A stretch of 35,617 nt of DNA from Caldilineaceae bacterium. GTDB taxonomy: Bacteria > Chloroflexota > Anaerolineae > Caldilineales > Caldilineaceae. The stretch covers positions 1-35,617 of the forward strand of contig JADLFO010000238.1 of the NCBI GenBank assembly GCA_020845455.1, read 5' to 3'. Each line of letters begins with the position of its first letter. Position 1 is the first letter of the stretch. Below, one piece after another: positions 24,663 to 30,715 of this stretch. The notes under the pieces were generated by a model. It was not told the origin of the DNA and did not search any database. It saw only the letters and a program-made list of their open reading frames with translations. The translations under genes and the position numbers were made by a program.

Positions 24663-25861
24663 AAATCCTCTACATCACACCGACCTTTCAACACCCGGCG
24701 CTGCGCGGCTCCTACCGCCATTACTATATTCTGCGCGAACTGGCCAAGCGCCACGCCATCACCTTGCTCACGCTGGAGCGTGCCCCGATCAAGGAAGTTG
24801 CGCTGAGCGAAATGCAGGCGATCACCGAACAGGTCATCATCTTTAAGACCAACGGCTCGACGGCATCGGCGGGGCAGGCCATCGCCAAGCGGCTGCCGCT
24901 GGTCGGTCGCCCGCTGGCCCAGCAGATCGGGCTGCGGCGCAGCGTGGAGCAAATGCGGCAGGCCCTACGCCGGCTGGCGTGCGAAGCGCAGTTCGACGTG
25001 GTGCTGTTTCACGGCAAGGACTGCTATCGCGCCGTCGAGGGCTGGCACGACCTGCCCATGGTTGTCGACTTCTGCGACGCCACCTCGTTTCGCATCCGCA
25101 CCAAAATGCAGCATGTCAACCCGGCGATGGCGGCGGCGTTGGGGCTACGCTACTTGCAGGTGCGGCGCGTCGAGCGCAAGATGGTGCAGGCGACGCGGCA
25201 GGTGGCCTTTATCTCGCAGCGCGACCGCGATGTGATCTTGGGGCCGGGCAGCGACGCCGCGGTCATCCCCAATGGGCTGGATATCGACTATTGGACGCGG
25301 CGCACGCGCACGCCACAGCCCAATACGGTGATCTTTACCGGCGTGATGGACTATTCGCCCAATGAGGACGCCGCGCTGCGCCTGGTCGACAACATCATGC
25401 CGCATCTGCGCGCCCTGGTCCCCAATGTTCGGCTGATCCTGGCGGGGCGCAGCCCGACCCCGGCGCTGATACAGCGGGCGCAGGCGCACCCCGACGTGAC
25501 CGTCACGGGCTTTGTCGAAGACCTGCGCGACTATCTGGAGCAGGCCGCGGTCTTTGTGGCGCCGCTGCGTTTTGGGGCGGGGATGCAGAACAAACTGCAG
25601 GAAGCGCTGGCGATGGAGATCCCGATCGTCACCACGCAGATCGCGGCCCAAGGGTTGCGTGTGGGCGACGGCGTGGAAGCGCCGGTCTGCGTGGCGGACG
25701 AGGGCGAAGGCTTTGCGCGGCGCGTCGCCGATCTGCTGTCGCGCCCGGATGAACAGGCGCGGCTGGCCGCGCGGGGCCGCGCCTTTGCCGAGCAGCATTT
25801 TTCCTGGACGCGCAGCGCCGCCCAGTTTGAACAGATGTGCCTAGCCGCGGTCGGGGCATGA
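24659..25861 (+). CDS. GT4-family glycosyltransferase
   Basis: This 400-residue protein is a GT-B fold family 4 transferase. The N-terminal domain opens with 'MKILYITPTFQHPALRGSYRHYY', the linker region carries 'VIPNGLDIDYW' (about 200-211), and the C-terminal domain has 'VIFTGVMDYSPNEDAALRL' and a donor-site stretch 'FGAGMQNKLQEALAMEIPIV' (about 305-325) with the conserved glutamate. It resembles the 'sugar transferase' group tied to exopolysaccharide export systems (family knowledge, not a database result). The ATG at 24659 overlaps the deacetylase stop (ATGA) and is preferred over a start 12 bases upstream. It is the last clear gene of the + strand polysaccharide block. Confidence 0.87.
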   Translation: MKILYITPTFQHPALRGSYRHYYILRELAKRHAITLLTLERAPIKEVALSEMQAITEQVIIFKTNGSTASAGQAIAKRLPLVGRPLAQQIGLRRSVEQMRQALRRLACEAQFDVVLFHGKDCYRAVEGWHDLPMVVDFCDATSFRIRTKMQHVNPAMAAALGLRYLQVRRVERKMVQATRQVAFISQRDRDVILGPGSDAAVIPNGLDIDYWTRRTRTPQPNTVIFTGVMDYSPNEDAALRLVDNIMPHLRALVPNVRLILAGRSPTPALIQRAQAHPDVTVTGFVEDLRDYLEQAAVFVAPLRFGAGMQNKLQEALAMEIPIVTTQIAAQGLRVGDGVEAPVCVADEGEGFARRVADLLSRPDEQARLAARGRAFAEQHFSWTRSAAQFEQMCLAAVGA

Positions 25862-26109
25862 GCGCATCTTCTCCCACAGAGGTAGCAAAAGCTATCGTAG
25901 CTATACTTGGCAGCCGAGACGATTGGGCAGGTCACTTTACCGTTATTGATGACCGGCGAATTCGTATGACCCGGCTGCCGCTATGCCGGCGCGTCGAGCT
26001 AAGGAGATCACTCTCAGGTCGCGCGTTGCTCTGCCGCCCTTCTGTACAGGGCGGCGACCTCTGCCTCACTCAGGACTTCCGCGGCGTCAACGAGGGTTGG
26101 CTCCACTAG
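25858..26109 (+). CDS. Short ORF at cluster end, doubtful or remnant
   Basis: An 83-residue frame begins with an ATGA overlap on the GT4 stop. The first ~45 residues ('SPTEVAKAIVAILGSRDDW', 'HFTVIDDRRIRM') look protein-like, but I recognise no family. The rest runs antisense through the end of the minus-strand gene at 26014-26409 and becomes Arg/Ser/Leu-rich, as shadow frames do. It may be the remnant of a gene cut when the accessory region to the right was acquired, or it may not be a gene. Confidence 0.3.
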   Translation: MSASSPTEVAKAIVAILGSRDDWAGHFTVIDDRRIRMTRLPLCRRVELRRSLSGRALLCRPSVQGGDLCLTQDFRGVNEGWLH

Positions 26110-26409
26110 CTCAACCTCAAGTTCATACCGCGTCAACCATTCCTGACCGGCCTCCATCGTGCTCGTCGGATGCGGCTCAATCTCCGTCGCGCCAAGCGGC
26201 GTCACAAGCCGATAGAGATAGCCCGGCTGCGTCCCATTGTGCCTGAGTATGCGCTGCCCTGCTGCGTCAACATCTTGACACACCAAGGTTGGTTTATGCG
26301 AAAAGACCCGCGCTAGGTCGCGGGCTTGCGTGATCGTGCTGCCGATTCGCAGCCATGTCAGCTTAGTAGGCGAGCCATGATACCATGGCTTGCTAACATC
26401 CCAATCCAT
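26014..26409 (-). CDS. Small protein with possible ADP-ribosyltransferase fold
   Basis: This 131-residue protein contains 'WYHGSPTKLTWLRIGSTIT' near its start and 'ARVFSHKPTLV' shortly after, then 'GYLYRLV' and 'EWLTRYELEVELVEP'. A Y-H-G triplet followed by a serine-containing strand is typical of small ADP-ribosyltransferase-fold proteins such as the Arr group, so this is a candidate NAD-using modifier or toxin; the call is by motif only. The start at 26409 is supported by AGGGGGAA 8 bases upstream. A TTG at 26511 would extend the frame but is less likely. It faces the polysaccharide cluster and overlaps the doubtful ORF there. No antitoxin-like gene is adjacent. Confidence 0.55.
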   Translation of the reverse strand: MDWDVSKPWYHGSPTKLTWLRIGSTITQARDLARVFSHKPTLVCQDVDAAGQRILRHNGTQPGYLYRLVTPLGATEIEPHPTSTMEAGQEWLTRYELEVELVEPTLVDAAEVLSEAEVAALYRRAAEQRAT

Positions 26410-26563
26410 CTTGTAACTTCCCCCTTGTGATAACGACCGCGCCATAAGCCGGAAGCTGCGTTCTCGCCAAGGCTGGTATCGTTGAAGAGTGGTCGAATCG
26501 GAGTAGACCAAAAACCTACATTTGCAGGCAAATTCTAGACATAATTTGCGAATAACCCTAAAA

Positions 26564-26608
26564 GCGACCCGGCGATGTTGGTATATTGCGTTGCCGAGTC
26601 GCTTTTTT
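26564..26608 (-). terminator. Intrinsic terminator after the beta-lactamase-fold gene
   Basis: GCGACCCGGC (26564-26573) and GCCGAGTCGC (26593-26602) pair with one mismatch around a 19-base loop. T-runs lie on both sides (TTTTTT on +; TTTT when read on -), so it can stop transcription from the minus-strand gene ending at 26625 and also in the other direction. The flanking bases 26410-26563 and 26609-26624 hold no gene I can support. Confidence 0.75.
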
Positions 26609-26624
26609 AGGGATATCCTTGTTC

Positions 26625-28058
26625 CTACTTCTGCCGCCCCAGCAGCGCGCGGCGGCGCTTCGGCCCAAAGCCTACGTTGACTTGGGGTTGGTAGCGTACC
26701 GTGTCGCCCTCAAAGCGCAGCGTCGTGGTGACGATGAAGGGCGTGGTGTGGAAACAAAGCTGCGCTGTGTAGGTGCAGGGGGCGGTCCACGCGCCGCCCG
26801 CCATGACCGGGCGGGTTTCGCCGCGGTCAAAAAGCGCCGCGCCCGGCTTCCAGTCGCCATGCCCCAACTCGACGCGATCCTCGCCGTCGGCGGTCTGCAT
26901 CGTCAGCACCGCGCCTTTGTGGCCAAACTCGCAGCGCAGGCTGCGAATTCCCTGTTTATTTTTGCCAAAGCGATAGCTTTTGCCCGACACCTGCGCCGCC
27001 ATGGGGGAGGTCGCCTCGCCCTGCGGCGGGCAGATCTCCAGCCCCGCCAGCCGCTTCTGCAGCGCCTTGCCGTTCTCGCGCAGCGGCGCATCCTGCATGG
27101 CGGGCAGCAGATGCTCCCACGCCAGATTCAACACGGCCTGCATGTCGGGCACGCCGCTGGTGATCGCCAACACCGCGTCTTGGTCGGGCATCACCACGCA
27201 GTATTGGCCAAACGCGCCGTCGCCGCGATAGGCGTTGTGACGGCAGCGCCAGAACTGATAGCCATAGCCCTGTTTCCAGTCAACCGGACGCTTGGGGTCG
27301 TTGTCATTGTTCACATGCTTGGCCGTCGCCTCTGCCACCCAGGCGGCGGGCACAATCTGTTGGCCCTGCCATTTGCCTTGGTCTAGGTAGAGTTGCCCGA
27401 AACAGGCGATGTCCTGCGTCTTGATCGCCAGGCCCCAGCCGCCGACGTTGATGCCGCGCGGACAGCTTTGCCAGGTCGCGCCCTCGATGCCCAACGGCTC
27501 GAACAGCCGTGGGGTCAGATAGTCGAGCAGCGTCATGTCCGTCAGCTTTTGGATGATGGCCGAGAGCATGTAGGTAGCGGCGCTGTTATAGACAAAATAG
27601 GTTCCCGGTTCGTGCGTCACCGGCTGGGCCAGAAAGCCGCGCGCCCAGTTGCCATCTGCATCACTGGTCGCGCCGCCCGTGGCGTCCACATCATGGCCGG
27701 TGGACATCGAGAGCAGATGGCGCACCCGCATGGCGGCCAGGTTTTGGCTCACTTCGGCGGGGGCGTCGTCGGGGAAGAAGCGCAGCACCGGGTCATCCAC
27801 CGTCAGACGGCCCTCGGCCACGGCTAGACCGATAGCAGTGGAGGTGAAGCTCTTGCTGAGCGAAAAGAGCATATGCGGCAGGTCGGGCGCATAGGGCGGC
27901 CACCAGGCCGACGCCACCATCCGGCCGTGGCGCAGCAGGATAAAGCTGTTAAAGCGGTCGATCTGGGCTTCGACGGCGTCGACAAAGGCGTGGATGGCTG
28001 TGGAGGGGATCCCCTGGGCTTCCGGGGTGCTCGCAGGCAGCCGCGTATCTGTAAACAC
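26625..28058 (-). CDS. Beta-lactamase-fold serine hydrolase
   Basis: This 477-residue protein belongs to the beta-lactamase/class C penicillin-binding family. The catalytic S66-x-x-K69 is in 'FSLSKSFTSTAIG' and Y157-N-S in 'FVYNSAATYML'. A long C-terminal part (about 350-477) is a beta-rich extension with unknown role. Family members hydrolyse esters, D-amino peptides or lactams. No signal peptide is visible, so it is probably cytoplasmic. The GTG at 28058 has AGGA 6 bases upstream; the frame is open further 5' (to 28139) without a good site. It is downstream of an ATP-grasp gene on the same strand (94-base gap), so the two may be co-transcribed. Confidence 0.8.
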   Translation of the reverse strand: MFTDTRLPASTPEAQGIPSTAIHAFVDAVEAQIDRFNSFILLRHGRMVASAWWPPYAPDLPHMLFSLSKSFTSTAIGLAVAEGRLTVDDPVLRFFPDDAPAEVSQNLAAMRVRHLLSMSTGHDVDATGGATSDADGNWARGFLAQPVTHEPGTYFVYNSAATYMLSAIIQKLTDMTLLDYLTPRLFEPLGIEGATWQSCPRGINVGGWGLAIKTQDIACFGQLYLDQGKWQGQQIVPAAWVAEATAKHVNNDNDPKRPVDWKQGYGYQFWRCRHNAYRGDGAFGQYCVVMPDQDAVLAITSGVPDMQAVLNLAWEHLLPAMQDAPLRENGKALQKRLAGLEICPPQGEATSPMAAQVSGKSYRFGKNKQGIRSLRCEFGHKGAVLTMQTADGEDRVELGHGDWKPGAALFDRGETRPVMAGGAWTAPCTYTAQLCFHTTPFIVTTTLRFEGDTVRYQPQVNVGFGPKRRRALLGRQK

Positions 28059-28152
28059 GGTGAGTCCTTTCGTCTTCGGGCGTGGATGATTCACAGGTAC
28101 AATAGGTAGAACGTTGCGAAAATAGGCGACATGGTCCAAGCCGTGCCCTTAC

Positions 28153-29409
28153 CTACAATTCTAAAGAAAACTCCGGCACAACCTCAAAGCGCAGACAAGC
28201 ATGGGCAGCGCGCAAGGCGGCCTCCACCTCGTCGGGCTGTTCGGCGCGGGCAAAGATAAAGCCAAGATAGCTGTCGCCTTCGGGCAGCGGCACAAGCGGA
28301 TAGTGCAGCCGCGCCGTGATCGTCACCTCTTCGATGTGCGGCACGGTGCGCGCCGCGTCCACGCCGGCTATTCCGGCCAGGATGCCCGCTTGGGGGATGG
28401 GGATCATCATCACGCCGCTGGCGCGGCCGGCGCGCCGGGTGGAGGGGATGGGCAGCCCGCACGCCTGGCGCAAGATCAGATCCTCCAGCGATTGATCGGC
28501 GTCGAAGCGCAGTGTCTGGCCGCACAGCCCGCCGATCGAGCGGCCCGCTATCTCCAGCATCCACGGCCCTTGGCCGTTGACGCGCAGCTCGGCATGCACC
28601 GGCCCCATGCGCAGCCCCAGGGCGTGGGCGGCGCGCCCGGCGCAGCCGGCGATGGCGGCCTGTACATCGGCGGGCAGGCGCGAGGGGGTGACGTAGATCG
28701 TCTCCTCAAAGAAGGGGCCGTCCAGCGGGTCGGGTTTGTCGAAGAGCGCCAGCACGGTCAGCTTGCCCTGGTCGAGCAGCCCTTCCAGCGCCACCTCGCG
28801 GCCGGGGATAAAGTCTTCCACCAGATAGTGGGTACAGGCTGCGCCGGGCGGTTCCTGGGCCAGGATGCGCGCCAGCCGCGCCACAGCGGCCGTAAACTCG
28901 GCAGGTGAATCGGCGCGCATGACGCCGCGGCTGCCGTTGAGGTTGAGCGGTTTAACGACACAGGGATAGTCGACCTGCTGGGCGACCGCCGCCGGGTCAT
29001 CGTTGAAGGCAAAGCGGCGAAAGACCGGGCAGGGCACGCCCGCCGCGGCCATCAGGCCGCGCATGGTGAACTTGTCGCGTGCGGCCAGGGCAGCCGCCGG
29101 GTCGTTGTGGGGCAGGCCGAGCCGCTGCGCCGCCGCTGCCGCCAGCACCACGCCGGAGTCGTCCACGGCTAGGATGGCGGAGACTGGGCGCTGCGCGGCA
29201 TCGTCCACCATGCGCTGGATGGCGGCGGCAGGCCGGTTGAAATCGACGCCCAGCCGGTAGCCCCAGTGTTCGGCCAGCGGGGCCTGCATATCGACCACCG
29301 GCACGACCTCGACGCCGAGCCGGTGCGCGGCCTGGGCAAAGGCTTCGCCGCGATAGCTGCGCGCCGTGAGCAGCAGCAGCACGCGGTGCGCGGAAGTTGA
29401 AGCGTCCAT
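28153..29409 (-). CDS. ATP-grasp carboxylate-amine ligase
   Basis: This 418-residue protein has a Rossmann-like N-terminal region ('RVLLLLTARSYRGEAFAQAA'), a middle domain with 'ALAARDKFTMRGLMAAAGVP' (the usual 'K..mr..l..aGvp' hinge), an ATP-binding strand 'YPCVVKPLNLNGSRGV' and a C-terminal metal site 'GPVHAELRV...WMLEIAGR'. This is the L-amino-acid-ligase/carnosine-synthase-like branch of the ATP-grasp family, which makes dipeptides or amides. The ATG at 29409 has GAGGA 7 bases upstream. Two dyads lie just upstream (29434-29468). Paired with a serine hydrolase downstream, it suggests a small make-and-break pathway for an amide product (inference). Confidence 0.82.
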   Translation of the reverse strand: MDASTSAHRVLLLLTARSYRGEAFAQAAHRLGVEVVPVVDMQAPLAEHWGYRLGVDFNRPAAAIQRMVDDAAQRPVSAILAVDDSGVVLAAAAAQRLGLPHNDPAAALAARDKFTMRGLMAAAGVPCPVFRRFAFNDDPAAVAQQVDYPCVVKPLNLNGSRGVMRADSPAEFTAAVARLARILAQEPPGAACTHYLVEDFIPGREVALEGLLDQGKLTVLALFDKPDPLDGPFFEETIYVTPSRLPADVQAAIAGCAGRAAHALGLRMGPVHAELRVNGQGPWMLEIAGRSIGGLCGQTLRFDADQSLEDLILRQACGLPIPSTRRAGRASGVMMIPIPQAGILAGIAGVDAARTVPHIEEVTITARLHYPLVPLPEGDSYLGFIFARAEQPDEVEAALRAAHACLRFEVVPEFSLEL

Positions 29410-29433
29410 TCTGCAATCCTCGGCAATTCCTAG

Positions 29434-29468
29434 ATTGTGTCACAATGTACAATCCATCCTATTGTACA
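29434..29468. promoter_or_regulatory. Two adjoining dyads upstream of the ATP-grasp gene
   Basis: ATTGTGTCACAAT (29434-29446) is a perfect 13-bp palindrome with a central T. TGTACAAT (29446-29453) and ATTGTACA (29461-29468) form an 8-bp inverted repeat with a 7-base spacer and share one base with the palindrome. They sit 25-59 bases before the ATG of the minus-strand gene, a typical operator position. The -35/-10 boxes are not convincing. Confidence 0.6.
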
Positions 29469-29520
29469 CCCGTTATTGTGCCGCGCGGCAACGGGGTATC
29501 TCACGCTGGATGCGTGTGCT

Positions 29521-29641
29521 TGTCACCCTGTTCACGCAGTGGTGCGCAGCACCGCCGTCTGCGGCGAAGGGTCTCTCTAGGCAGTGCATCCAGAGGCAGA
29601 GAGATGCTTCGCGCCACAAGCGGTGCCGACTCAGCGTGACA
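29521..29641. repeat. Palindromic intergenic repeat element (REP/MITE-like)
   Basis: The ends TGTCACCCTG (29521-29530) and CAGCGTGACA (29632-29641) are inverted repeats matching at 9 of 10 bases. Inside, GAAGGGTCTCTC (29566-29577) and GAGAGATGCTTC (29599-29610) pair at 10 of 12. This layout matches a palindromic repeat I know from intergenic regions of Chloroflexota and other bacteria, with ends of the form TGTCA-CCTGAGC and GCTCAG-TGACA. It contains no gene. Confidence 0.7.
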
Positions 29642-29712
29642 GTCCGCCCCATTGTGAAATGCAACCCCCGGCAAGCGACGGCCCCGCCAGGTTGGCCGCA
29701 TCCTTTTGGCGG

Positions 29713-29755
29713 ATTTATCGTCAACTTGATTGCAGAAGGTGAGTTGACGATAAAT
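29713..29755 (+). promoter_or_regulatory. Perfect 14-bp inverted repeat over a putative promoter
   Basis: ATTTATCGTCAACT (29713-29726) and AGTTGACGATAAAT (29742-29755) are exact complements around a 15-base centre. A possible promoter falls inside it: TTGATT (29726-29731), 17 bases, then GATAAA (29749-29754), each 4 of 6 to consensus. A repressor bound here would block transcription of the metallopeptidase gene, whose AAGGGAG site begins at 29761. The leader would then be very short. Repressor and transcription start are inferred. Confidence 0.6.
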
Positions 29756-29772
29756 TTCAGAAGGGAGAACCA

Positions 29773-30615
29773 ATGGCACGAAGCGCAAGCGAAATCCTGG
29801 CCGAACTCAAAGCCACCAAACGCCGAGTCACCGTCCACGGCAAGGAATACACAGTGGTCGAGGGCGATCTCCTCTTGGATGAGAGGGAACTGGCGCGCTA
29901 TGCCGAGGAACGCGCCGAGCTAGAAGCCCGGCAGGAGCGCGGGCTGGGCGTAGATCGCCAGGAGCTAGTCGGGATTGTCGACGACGACAACCGCAAGGTG
30001 CGTTGGAAGAAGGGGTTGGTGCTGACCTACGCCGTGCTGCGGAAGAGCTTTGACAGCGAGGCGCGCTATCAGCAGGTCGTCGAGGCGATGGCACAGGCCA
30101 CGGCCGATTGGGAAGCGACCTGCGGCGTCAACTTCCGCCACGAGGCCGCCGCCGACACCGGCGACGAGCCAGGTGAGGAACCCGGTGAGGAGCCGGGGGA
30201 CGGGGCAAGCAAGGAGACCTCCAAACCGATCTTTACGGTGGAGTTGGTCAATGCCGGCGGGCGTTTTATCGCCTCTGCCTTTTTCCCCAACGACCCGCCG
30301 GAGGAACGGCATGTGGTGATCGACCCTTCCTTTTTCAAGGAGAATATGGGGTTTGACCCCATCGGCGTGCTGCGCCATGAATTGGGCCATGTGCTGGGCT
30401 TTCGCCACGAGCACATCCGCAGCGGCGCGCCGCCGTTGTGCCCCAACGAGTCGCTCGATCACACCATCGACCTGACGGAATATGACCCGCAGTCGGTGAT
30501 GCACTATTTCTGCGGCGGCGTGGGCGACCCCAAGCTGGCGATCACCGAGGTGGACCGGCGCGGCTCGCAAATCCTCTACGGCCCGCCCGACGCCGAAGTG
30601 GTTTATTACGAATAA
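29773..30615 (+). CDS. Metzincin-type zinc metallopeptidase
   Basis: This 280-residue protein has the extended zinc motif HELGHVLGFRH (H202, E203, H206, H212) followed by E213, and a Met-turn 'SVMHYF' (M243), which define the metzincin clan (matrixin/astacin-like). An acidic repeat 'EPGEEPGEEPGD' lies around residues 133-146. No signal peptide or membrane helix is visible, unusual for a metzincin, so it may act inside the cell, be secreted by another route, or be released on lysis. The 100-residue N-terminal part has a helical region rich in Glu and Arg and no cysteine-switch motif that I can see. The ATG has AAGGGAG 5 bases upstream, directly behind the 14-bp dyad. A strong terminator follows, so the gene is a single transcription unit. 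Confidence 0.8.
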   Translation: MARSASEILAELKATKRRVTVHGKEYTVVEGDLLLDERELARYAEERAELEARQERGLGVDRQELVGIVDDDNRKVRWKKGLVLTYAVLRKSFDSEARYQQVVEAMAQATADWEATCGVNFRHEAAADTGDEPGEEPGEEPGDGASKETSKPIFTVELVNAGGRFIASAFFPNDPPEERHVVIDPSFFKENMGFDPIGVLRHELGHVLGFRHEHIRSGAPPLCPNESLDHTIDLTEYDPQSVMHYFCGGVGDPKLAITEVDRRGSQILYGPPDAEVVYYE

Positions 30616-30634
30616 GCGTTAGGTTGTTTCACCT

Positions 30635-30672
30635 GGCCCCGGCCTGCAGCGTGCAGCCGGGGCCGTTTTTTT
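30635..30672 (+). terminator. Strong intrinsic terminator after the metallopeptidase
   Basis: A GC-rich hairpin (GGCCCCGGCCTGCA pairing with TGCAGCCGGGGCC, one bulged C, GCG loop) ends in seven T (30666-30672). On the minus strand the same hairpin could slow transcription from the RecQ operon, but it lacks a T-run there. Confidence 0.9.
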
Positions 30673-30715
30673 CGTTCGCCTGCCGTCGTGCTACCTGTCT
30701 TTGTGTGCATCCCTG

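Noticed and set aside
26586..27386. Plus-strand ORF opposite the beta-lactamase-fold gene
   Set aside because: Arg/Ala-rich shadow frame; the minus strand holds the S-x-x-K and Y-N-S motifs.
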